DNA of 64,000 nucleotides from JAIROC01 sp031553535 (GTDB lineage Bacteria; Bacteroidota; Bacteroidia; Bacteroidales; WCHB1-69): assembly GCA_031553535.1 (NCBI GenBank), contig JAVBLM010000001.1, positions 130,197-194,196 of the forward strand. Direction: 5' to 3'. This document shows, piece by piece, positions 57,801 to 64,000 of this stretch. A program made the translations under genes and the position numbers. Below the pieces are notes generated by a model. It searched no databases, was not told where the DNA came from, and saw only the letters and a list, made by a program, of their open reading frames with translations. Numbering within the stretch: position 1 is the first letter of the stretch; every line of letters begins with the position of its first letter.

Positions 57801-60800
57801 AACGCTTATTCCATTGCAGGTTGCCATTACAAATTCCGGAACCGATACATTAAAATCAGCTTTGATCAGTTGGACTGCCAATGGAGTATTACCATACAAA
57901 GTACAACCCTGGCAAGGAAACCTGGCACCGGGAGAAACAGAAGTCGTTCCTGTAACAACAGGTAGCCTGACACTTGGAGCAGGAAATACAGACTTAATAT
58001 TATTCACCAGTATGCCTAATAATGTTCCGGACACGAGAACATTTAATGATACGTTGAGAACCTCTATCTATGCATGCGACAGTATGCTTAACGGGACATA
58101 CCTGGTTGGTACCGGAGAAGATATCGAAGATTTAAAAACCGTTTTTGAATTATTATCCAAATGTGGAATTGATGGAACCGTTACGTTCAAGCTAACTCCG
58201 GATACCTACACATGGAATCAAAATATAGGGACATATCCGGGAGTAAATTATTACAACAGGATTATCTTCACATCATCCACTTCAAATGCCGGAGATGTAA
58301 CTATACTTTCTACAGGTACCGCTTCCATGACTTTAAGCCAGGCAAAATATATTACCCTAAAAGATATTACTATCGGTAATTCATCCGCTGCCGTAGCTTT
58401 ACGTTTCTCCGGAACATGTAGTGATATTGAAATCAATGGCTGTATTATTTCAGCTAATCCGACAACAACAGTTGCCACATCAAGGGCTATTGAGTATGTC
58501 GAAACATACGGGAGCGGAAACAAACTGGATAATATCCGAATAGTAAACAACACAATAAACGGCGGATATTATAATGTATATTTTGATTATCCCGGCAGTT
58601 CGGAAAATGCCGTGTCGGACATTACTTTTGATAACAATATATTAACGAATGCATATTCGTATGGTTTCTATTCGAAGAACTGGGGATATTATCGCAGTAT
58701 TTCGGATAATACAATTAAAACACGAAATGCAAATACTACTCAATATGGTATATATGCAGAGGCCAACACAAATATTGATAATTTGAACCGGAATAAAATA
58801 CATCTGTATGGAACATCCAATTCCAATGGTATTTATTTATCCGGGATTAATTCCTCTACATATCTGACAAGATACAATGCCCAAATAATAAACAATGAAA
58901 TAATTATTTCAAGTGCCGGAGGCAGCAACCCCAGTTACGGAATATCTACATCCAACACTAATGCAACCATGTTCCACAACTCTATCTATTTGCAAGGAAC
59001 CGCCGGTTGCTACGGATGGAATATCGCTTCAACCGCGGCTACATATTCCCTTATCTCCAAAAACAATCTATATGTAACCAAGACAACAGGGGCAGGCTAT
59101 CCTCTTTATGCAAGCAATGCCACCTTTGTAACAACGGCAGGAGGGACAATTTCAGATTACAATAATTATTACACCACAGGAACAAATATTGCTTTTATTG
59201 GATCTCCTGTAGCAACACTTGCCAATTTACAAACCGCAACGGGGCAGGATGCTAACTCAACAAACAAAGAACCGGTATTTACCGATGTTACCAAAAGTTT
59301 GGAAATTGCAGATGCGGCAAATATAATATGTCCTGTCAATCCGGTTGTATTATCTGATATCAGAGATGTTTTACGTGTTGATTCAACCAACATCGGAGCA
59401 TACGGAATTGCGTTAAAGAAACTGGATGCTATGGCCACGGAGATTATTCTGTCTTCCGACCAGAGCACCCCTACCCTCAAAATTAAAAACACAGGAAAGG
59501 ACACTATTAAATCAATAGAAATTAATAGTTTGTACAACGGAAGAGTAAAATCACCTGTATCATGGAATGGCTCCATTGCTTCCATGGAGGAAGTATCGAT
59601 TGTTTTGGATACAATTATGGCCGACCCGGATTATAATACAATCACTGCGTGGATCAGCAATGTAAACGGTGGAGGATTGGATTCCTTACAGTTAAATGAT
59701 ACTGCAAGTACTGCATTCTATCTATGCCAAGGAGGGTTAGCCGGAATATATACTGTCGGGAATTCAGGCAAGTTTAAAACGATTGATAATTTTATAGATG
59801 TGATAAGCAAATGTGGAGTAAGTGGAGCTATTACTTTAGCATTTGAAGATGGAACACACAATATAACATTCGATGTATCGTCTATCTCTACCATATTAAA
59901 CTCTCACCCATTGACTATTACTTCCGAAAACCAGGATTCTTCTTTAGTTAAGCTTATCGCGTTGAAAGATGCGGTTATATTATTAGGGAATAATACAAAT
60001 GTTACAATTAAAGATCTGACGATAAATGCGAAACAAGCCAAATATGGAATACAATTTACAGCAGCATGTTCGAATATTGTCATTGACAAATGTGCTATAT
60101 TGGCAAACCCAACAACAACACAGAATAATAGCTATCCTATTTTTAAAGGAGATAAAACAGGTATTGCGGACAGTATCCGTATTACAAATAATCTTCTTGA
60201 TGGCGGCTATACCGCATTGTGGTTTTATGGCGGAATTGACAATAATACATACGGAAAAAATATAGTCCTGGACAGTAATACGATAAGCAATCAATCCCAT
60301 TATGGAATATATCCGCAATATGTAGATTTTTTCAGTGTATCTTATAATACGGTTTTAAGTAGAACTGCAAACATAAATACAACATGGATAGGATTGCGAA
60401 TGCAATATGCAAATGGTCCCGTTATCGGCAATAGTGTTATCCAAAGAAGTAATGACATAACACATCCAACAGGTATTTACGCATATTACTATAATTATTA
60501 TCTTGCCGGCAACAACATAGGTCGCATAATAAACAATGAAGTTATCTTGAATACCACAGATATGCAAAGCGGGATAGAAATAGGTTACTCTAATGTTGAC
60601 GTTATCCATAATTCCATATACATAACAGGAACAGGAGCTGCCCGTGGAATTACAACCCGTGCTGAGATTAATAACCTGACTATCAAAAACAACAATATAG
60701 TAACAACAGCGACCAGTTCATACCCTATCAGTATTACAAATAGATTGGTATTAAGACCTAATAATATCGATTATAATAACTATTACGCACCTACATACAT

Positions 60801-63800
60801 CGGATCTGTCGGATACGCATACACGTCTTTATCCGATTGGAGATCAGTAGTAACTTCGGATCAGAATTCCGTAAGTGTCATGCCGAATTTCAAGAATCCA
60901 ACTACAAGCCTGGAACTATCCGATTATTCCCACTTATTATGTCCGCTGTATACAAATGTGACAACAGATATACTGGGAGAAACCAGGGAAAGCCTGACAA
61001 CAATGGGAGCATATACTCAGATCATCTCTCCATTTGACTTAATGCTTAGCAATATAAGTGTAGACAAAGAGATTGTGAATAATCAGAAAGTTCCCATAAG
61101 CATTAAGGCCATAAATGTCGGGCATACTCCTATAAATGAAGCCGATCTCGGATGGAGCATTAATGGTGTACCGCAAATACCTGTCACATGGACAGCTGCT
61201 AACAGCCTGAATCTTTTCGATGAAGAAGATATCTACATTGGTACATTCGAAGCACGCGATACAAATACATTCGACATTGTTGTTTGGATAGAAAATATCA
61301 ATGCCTTTCCGGATCCTGTAAATTGGAACGATACCGTATCTGCTTCATCTATTGTTGTTCCCCTGATAGAATTTGCAGCACCATTCGTGCCGGATACTGT
61401 CTATGCCCGTTCTTTCGATGTATATGTAAAAATAATGGAAGGAACCGGTGCTACCATGGTAACGCCTGCATTAAATGTACAATCCTTATTCAATGATACT
61501 ACATTTTACGATACGATAGCTATGAGTCTGGAGAATAATGGATTATGGAAAGCCCAAGTCTCTCAACAATATTATTACAGCAAAATCAATTACGATATAA
61601 CCGTAACGGATACCGTTGGAAATAGCATTACACTATTCGATACCACATATATTAAATTTGCTTCCGGAAGTGAATTATACCCCGGAAATAATTTAAGTTT
61701 GATAGCGGTAAATGATCTCGTAGATCCTAATGCGCTTTGTTCGCCGGATTATACTTCCGTATCGGTTGATATATTAAATACCGGGGAGAACAATCAAGAT
61801 TTCTCCGTCAACAATATCACCTTAAGCTTACGGGTAACGGAGCCTATTGTATTCAGCGTAGATACAATAATTAAAACAGGATCTTTGGTTGCAGGCAAGG
61901 TATCCACCATAAAAATAACCGACATGATGCCTATTGTTACGGCAGGAGCATACGATCTTAAAATATGGATGGATAATCCGATAGATGGTATCGTGCATGA
62001 TGATACCTTATGGTTCAACTATGTAACCGGAAGATTTGCCCTGCCTGTTGATGAAGACTTCAGCAATGGTATTCCTATGGTATTCACAGTAAAGACAAAT
62101 AATGATCCTTATAAATGGGATACAATAGTGAAAGGAACAGGAAGCGATACCGCAGTTAAACCTGTATATGGAACAAAAATGTTATCCTTTACCGGAACTC
62201 CCGGTTCCATGTCTACATTATCTACGCGTCAGCTGGATTTGAGCAGGACGATCGATCCGTCCCTGACGTTCTGGTATTTCCATGATACCGTTGCCGGAGA
62301 AGATTACACGGATGTGCGCATTACCGTAGACGGAGGAGACTCCTACTCTACCCTGTTCTCTCTTACAAAATACGATCCTGCTTATTGGGGGTGGAAAGAA
62401 TACAATATTGACCTGCCGTCTTTTGCTATCAATCAATGTGTGATCATTGCATTCGAAGCAATGGAAAAAACACATGGTAAAAGCGTTGTTCAATACATTG
62501 ACCGGATTCTTATCACCTCCAGCCAAAATCTTTCATTAGATACATTATTATTACCTGAGGTATCTGCATGTGATCTGAACGGACAGGAATTGAAAGTCGT
62601 TTTAAGAAATACGACCGGACAACGGATTAATTTCTCAGATGCCCCGATGGAAATACATATCAATGTTACGGGAGCTCTGAATAGAAAGATCACTTATCCA
62701 TTACGTGGCGCTATGGACGGATTAGAAGTTGATACGCTTACAATAACTACACATTTTGATTTTGCCGCCATGGGAGATTATTATTTTAAAGCCTACATAA
62801 GTACGCTTGCGGCAGATTTCAACCGCAAGGATGATACTACGACAAACCATCTTCTTATTAATCCGAGACTGGATCTGAGAATCATTCCTAACTCAAATGG
62901 TTTCGATAATTGTCTCTTGGCAGGAACAAAAATAAATCAAGAGGTTATCGTTAAGAATAACGGAAATATGGATCTATCCGGTATTGAACTTACATTGCGC
63001 ATAGACGCTCCCGAAGCAACTCCTCCTTATTTTGAGATTATACGAAATACTATATCCGGAACTATTGCTGCCGGGGATTCTATCCGGTACCCGTTCACCG
63101 ATTTCTATACTGTGCCCTGGAGCCCGACTTATCAATTACAGGTATTCGCCAACCTGAATTGTAATCCCGGTCTACTAAATCCAAGAACATCGGCTGAGGA
63201 ATGTGTCAATATAGATGATCTCGCACTTATTGCTATCAGTAATCCTCCCAGGCAAATTGACACGGTGGGATCGAATATCAATATTGAGGTAATTCTGGAA
63301 AACAGAAGTGATGTCGTTTCTTACTCCGGTGTAAAAATACATGCACGGATAGAAGACTCTAAAGGAAATATAAAAGCCGACATATCGGAAGCTATTTCCA
63401 ATACAATTGCCCCATTGCATCCTGCAACACATAGGTTCACCACTCCTTACCTTGTCCCTAACGATTCGGTGTATTATATAACCGTATTTATTGAAAAGCA
63501 AGCAAAAGATAATTACCAGCAGGATGATACCCTACAAATGAAACGGGTTACGAATATCAATGTAGGTATGGAATCTATAGAAGCAATAAAAATCAGCATG
63601 GAACAGAATATTCCAAACCCTGCCAATAACAGTACTATAGTTAGATATAATATTCCTGAATCAGGTGAGGTTACTTTCCGCATCCATAGTGTAAACGGCC
63701 AGTTATTGTATAACAAAGCCATACAATCGGAATCGGGAGCAAATAGCATAGAGATCAACACTTCCAGCTTATCCGCAGGAATTTATATCTATTCGATGGA

Positions 63801-63846
63801 ATACAAAGGCCAGCGGATTACCAAGCGAATGAGCATCAAACGATAA
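51856..63846 (+). CDS. Giant T9SS-exported beta-helix surface protein, five-module form
   Basis: 3996 residues (roughly 430 kDa). Signal peptide 1-20 (FLLLVTLISLQASYSQ). N-terminal jelly-roll-like and Ig-like domains are homologous to the first giant (shared GFNAASY, QWQAND/EWQARD, NWWKEE, YGWLLDNIEITAST). Five modules start at about residues 428, 985, 1525, 2074 and 2624, spaced 540-557, each with a Cys, a VGK-type phrase, NI.LE/TLE text, parallel beta-helix repeats and a closing TTMG-Y motif, separated by CARDB-like domains. A MAM/jelly-roll-like domain lies near 3396, two further beta-rich domains follow, and the type A sorting domain starts near 3915 (MEQNIPNPANNSTIVRYNIP to KRMSIKR). No enzymatic motif recognised. 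The regulator gene lies directly upstream, and an IS follows directly. Confidence 0.9.
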   Translation: MKKWMFLLLVTLISLQASYSQNVSYERENFDGNSISFVSQPSSSWRIDKNYYVSSPNSYRGVVPNKSGDSTILTSPPYDFYTNGYSNILLRFNHICKISPRDIVRIEYKIQNQGWLPIPATAYLGKAANYITTGFNAASYTQWQANDSTALPTNNWWKEETFDLGFLMGYAPNAQIRFIIKHGSTPGTQISYGWLLDNIEITASTYLVRDPIVEFIGSVVKDTVNSTGPYTINAKVQTTTSAPIKTPFLTYTYTLNGVSTTNSIEMDPVSGDSLWRGVLPQIEGGSTVSYSITGYDTNGNNATVQERYFIKKPSGNDSVSVALTSINSPAKGENPVGATPVTATFRNKGDSTLRAVEINWSLNGVLQTVQPHTWTGGLPWDFEHTEQLGTFNPRLRMSDTIVIWVNNPNGIQDPKHSDDTLSIITYGCPVDVSGSFPVGKNSEFKTIQEAFNSFQKCSPTGNITLELESDTIRENWDFSNINSFMNGYMLTITSLKHHRDSVVLRPNTGGIGITLGNTRNLTLDAITVDVSHLIPQIPVMMNVYAIYFSNTCTNIIINNCNIKAHKTSNSTNIHPIFKGSTGLADSIYITNNILDGGYSGFTFPGGNTNQYGKNIVFDSNTLTNQYYYGINASYTDFKSISNNTILSREAANFSATWIAIYMNNANGNITGNRIRQRNTSNITNPRGIFSYYHNYYFTNDTALIANNEIIIYTTGEYEGIQVNYSRSKIIHNSIYVKGSGSSRGIYINEPGYVNIHVIKNNNIIMESAAAYPIQISKATNIRSYDINSNNYYAPTYIGNIGGTGGDKLTMDAWQKMVTTDVNSVRIRSSFIDSTKNLKMRDYTGLECKPLPEVPKDIDNTPRLGLTTMGCYHYDPMYTVNARLTDLQGWREGNISGESDTVKVLLTNTGATPLTNANLTWIFNGAETTTAWSGTLAKGESTTVTLGKITYISGNYTITARIDNLGGSLQDDFLQDDTTSVSIFVCSSIYSTGIYTIGKTASSFTSVEEAIKKLSLCGANGDITLEIKNGTYANTVDLTGISSLLGNNKLTIKSQSGNPGDVILQTTNIGFTLARSNNIVIDGVTIDAKGGIVGIQFLDTCTNVVIQNCILLVDTTVTSNKYGGIYKPSIANVADSIFILNNIIEGGHFGIWLYGVSSSVYDSNIFITGNAISKQSHYGIYLYYTDFRIISNNIITSRLSNINTSWTGINTSNTNGDIIANKIKQLNRAISYAVGISLSNHNNNKTELALIVNNEINGYVGNGYAALALSSTRADIIHNSIYVRRVAGSKGIGISDGTSNRLNIKNNNIIMDTTGTFPIYINGSSNAALYNFESNNYYSPSYIGYAGANKVTMEQWQDVFFTDINSVKVRPTFIDSTINLKFINYDSVKCPVLSDVDTDLEDSIRAGAFTAMGCYHGFAPFSKNIKLTEILNWNEGPVYGTNDTVKAVIINTSLSSFLPQTINWSFNGNSRTGVPSNKTLAYGERDTITLGIINYGLGHNILTAWIDNSQDNYLEDDTILATSYICSTAGINGTFTVGKTGDFKTINLALQQIEDCGVNGNIILKVQPGLYVEDIDLTDYALILGNNKLTITSTTGNAEDVVFKTLSVGMILSQSNNIVIDAITIDATKGKFAIQFKGACTNVVISNNILLANLTTTYSDYNPIHKGSNTGVVDSIFIVNNELNGGYIGFNFIGGVASTLGTNVVFDSNRVFNTHTSGIYPQYTHFTSISNNTILSRTENTITSTWYAMRFESCNGPITNNRIKQQSNVIAQPYGIYLNNYSINSTADTALIANNEVMLNVATGTTGGIYTNVSRTKIINNSIYVSGAAAARGMYIANDNNSRTVAKNNNIVVASSSAYPIYLNYVTNMSLCDLDYNNMYGTGYVGYCGSTGGAKATIDAWQQFVTSDKHSVSVYPNFIDLTKNMDLLDSVLSCPVFENVTEDINKNTRVSPNTTMGAYQYIGTTHDVHPVEFVNLSPTYPLGTLIPLQVAITNSGTDTLKSALISWTANGVLPYKVQPWQGNLAPGETEVVPVTTGSLTLGAGNTDLILFTSMPNNVPDTRTFNDTLRTSIYACDSMLNGTYLVGTGEDIEDLKTVFELLSKCGIDGTVTFKLTPDTYTWNQNIGTYPGVNYYNRIIFTSSTSNAGDVTILSTGTASMTLSQAKYITLKDITIGNSSAAVALRFSGTCSDIEINGCIISANPTTTVATSRAIEYVETYGSGNKLDNIRIVNNTINGGYYNVYFDYPGSSENAVSDITFDNNILTNAYSYGFYSKNWGYYRSISDNTIKTRNANTTQYGIYAEANTNIDNLNRNKIHLYGTSNSNGIYLSGINSSTYLTRYNAQIINNEIIISSAGGSNPSYGISTSNTNATMFHNSIYLQGTAGCYGWNIASTAATYSLISKNNLYVTKTTGAGYPLYASNATFVTTAGGTISDYNNYYTTGTNIAFIGSPVATLANLQTATGQDANSTNKEPVFTDVTKSLEIADAANIICPVNPVVLSDIRDVLRVDSTNIGAYGIALKKLDAMATEIILSSDQSTPTLKIKNTGKDTIKSIEINSLYNGRVKSPVSWNGSIASMEEVSIVLDTIMADPDYNTITAWISNVNGGGLDSLQLNDTASTAFYLCQGGLAGIYTVGNSGKFKTIDNFIDVISKCGVSGAITLAFEDGTHNITFDVSSISTILNSHPLTITSENQDSSLVKLIALKDAVILLGNNTNVTIKDLTINAKQAKYGIQFTAACSNIVIDKCAILANPTTTQNNSYPIFKGDKTGIADSIRITNNLLDGGYTALWFYGGIDNNTYGKNIVLDSNTISNQSHYGIYPQYVDFFSVSYNTVLSRTANINTTWIGLRMQYANGPVIGNSVIQRSNDITHPTGIYAYYYNYYLAGNNIGRIINNEVILNTTDMQSGIEIGYSNVDVIHNSIYITGTGAARGITTRAEINNLTIKNNNIVTTATSSYPISITNRLVLRPNNIDYNNYYAPTYIGSVGYAYTSLSDWRSVVTSDQNSVSVMPNFKNPTTSLELSDYSHLLCPLYTNVTTDILGETRESLTTMGAYTQIISPFDLMLSNISVDKEIVNNQKVPISIKAINVGHTPINEADLGWSINGVPQIPVTWTAANSLNLFDEEDIYIGTFEARDTNTFDIVVWIENINAFPDPVNWNDTVSASSIVVPLIEFAAPFVPDTVYARSFDVYVKIMEGTGATMVTPALNVQSLFNDTTFYDTIAMSLENNGLWKAQVSQQYYYSKINYDITVTDTVGNSITLFDTTYIKFASGSELYPGNNLSLIAVNDLVDPNALCSPDYTSVSVDILNTGENNQDFSVNNITLSLRVTEPIVFSVDTIIKTGSLVAGKVSTIKITDMMPIVTAGAYDLKIWMDNPIDGIVHDDTLWFNYVTGRFALPVDEDFSNGIPMVFTVKTNNDPYKWDTIVKGTGSDTAVKPVYGTKMLSFTGTPGSMSTLSTRQLDLSRTIDPSLTFWYFHDTVAGEDYTDVRITVDGGDSYSTLFSLTKYDPAYWGWKEYNIDLPSFAINQCVIIAFEAMEKTHGKSVVQYIDRILITSSQNLSLDTLLLPEVSACDLNGQELKVVLRNTTGQRINFSDAPMEIHINVTGALNRKITYPLRGAMDGLEVDTLTITTHFDFAAMGDYYFKAYISTLAADFNRKDDTTTNHLLINPRLDLRIIPNSNGFDNCLLAGTKINQEVIVKNNGNMDLSGIELTLRIDAPEATPPYFEIIRNTISGTIAAGDSIRYPFTDFYTVPWSPTYQLQVFANLNCNPGLLNPRTSAEECVNIDDLALIAISNPPRQIDTVGSNINIEVILENRSDVVSYSGVKIHARIEDSKGNIKADISEAISNTIAPLHPATHRFTTPYLVPNDSVYYITVFIEKQAKDNYQQDDTLQMKRVTNINVGMESIEAIKISMEQNIPNPANNSTIVRYNIPESGEVTFRIHSVNGQLLYNKAIQSESGANSIEINTSSLSAGIYIYSMEYKGQRITKRMSIKR

Positions 63847-63861
63847 AAATCTTTTTCATAA
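63841..63861 (+). terminator. Terminator block of the second giant gene, cut by an IS
   Basis: The first ~20 bases after the last codon match the shared terminator block, but the block stops at CATAA where the IS begins; the GC-rich stem and T-tract are not present here. Confidence 0.7.
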
Positions 63862-64000
63862 TGTGTCGTCCTAAAATAGGTTGACCTAATTATACTACAA
63901 AATTACAAAAATTAGTGGACTGATGTTCACTAATTTTTTTATATACATTATTAGGAGTTTCCATATTTAAACTAAGATGTGGTCTGAAGTTATTATAGAT
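63862..64000 (-). mobile_element. IS3-family insertion sequence, one end (continues past window)
   Basis: Begins with the inverted-repeat-like TGTGTCGTCCTAAAATAGG exactly where the shared terminator block is broken. Contains the 3' end of a transposase gene on the minus strand and a hairpin (63907-63917 with 63928-63938) that could terminate transcription in both directions. Confidence 0.75.
63890..64000 (-). CDS. IS3-family transposase (OrfB-type), C-terminal 36 residues
   Basis: Minus-strand reading gives IYNNFRPHLSLNMETPNNVY, the conserved Y-N-x-x-RPH-x-SL...TP...Y tail of IS3-family integrase-type transposases, then a short tail and TAA at 63890-63892. The catalytic DDE core is beyond the right edge of the window, so activity cannot be judged. 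Confidence 0.8.
   Translation of the reverse strand: MYNNFRPHLSLNMETPNNVYKKISEHQSTNFCNFVV

Noticed and set aside
1..64000. tRNA, rRNA or known riboswitch genes
   Set aside because: I looked in the larger gaps (11.2-12.5, 14.6-15.0, 29.6-30.0, 31.2-31.6, 39.4-41.2 and 49.5-50.0 kb) and saw no cloverleaf, rRNA text or known riboswitch core; a covariance-model search would be decisive.

Overview
This window looks like a low-GC member of the Bacteroidales (Bacteroidetes). The evidence is a Bacteroidetes-type division and cell-wall (dcw) cluster, two giant proteins ending in a type IX secretion (T9SS) sorting domain, promoter -7 elements of the TAnnTTTG type, little Shine-Dalgarno sequence, and an [FeFe]-hydrogenase pair typical of a fermenting anaerobe. 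I cannot name the genus.

Layout. 1-2.7 kb: 3' part of a catalytic [FeFe]-hydrogenase and a complete sensory [FeFe]-hydrogenase-like protein with a PAS domain. 2.8-6.7 kb: htpG and aspS. 6.7-10 kb, minus strand: manA and a tight set of three exported proteins (unknown, DUF1287, leucine-rich repeat). 10.1-14.6 kb: LuxC-type acyl-CoA reductase, a 42-bp hairpin repeat array, a broken four-helix-bundle gene, a thioferritin (DPSL-type)/peroxiredoxin pair and a nitrilase-family amidase. 14.9-29.6 kb: the dcw cluster in order mraZ-rsmH-ftsL-ftsI-murE-mraY-murD-ftsW-murG-murC-ftsQ-ftsA-ftsZ, with four MraZ-box-like repeats upstream. Its murD is only a 181-codon C-terminal stub. 30-31.2 kb: an exported esterase. 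31.6-39.4 kb: an RND efflux operon (tetR-tolC-MFP-RND-PII-like) with a divergent araC gene.

39.5-63.9 kb is the accessory part. It holds a T9SS tail remnant, a 23-bp hairpin array, a leader region present three times in tandem (each copy with a 21-27-codon mini-ORF), a 2772-residue beta-helix surface protein, a 42-bp hairpin array, a membrane TPR/HTH regulator, and a 3996-residue paralogue. The two giants share their ends and differ mainly in having two versus five copies of a roughly 550-residue beta-helix module. An IS3-family element enters right after the second giant gene, cutting off its terminator block.

The least expected observations are: the murD stub inside an otherwise intact dcw operon; the tripled leader with mini-ORFs; four intergenic arrays of period exactly or nearly 23 or 42 bp whose units carry small stems that change together; and a roughly 61-bp terminator block shared by ftsZ and the giant surface-protein genes, with compensatory stem changes. 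All similarity statements come from reading the sequence; no database search was run.
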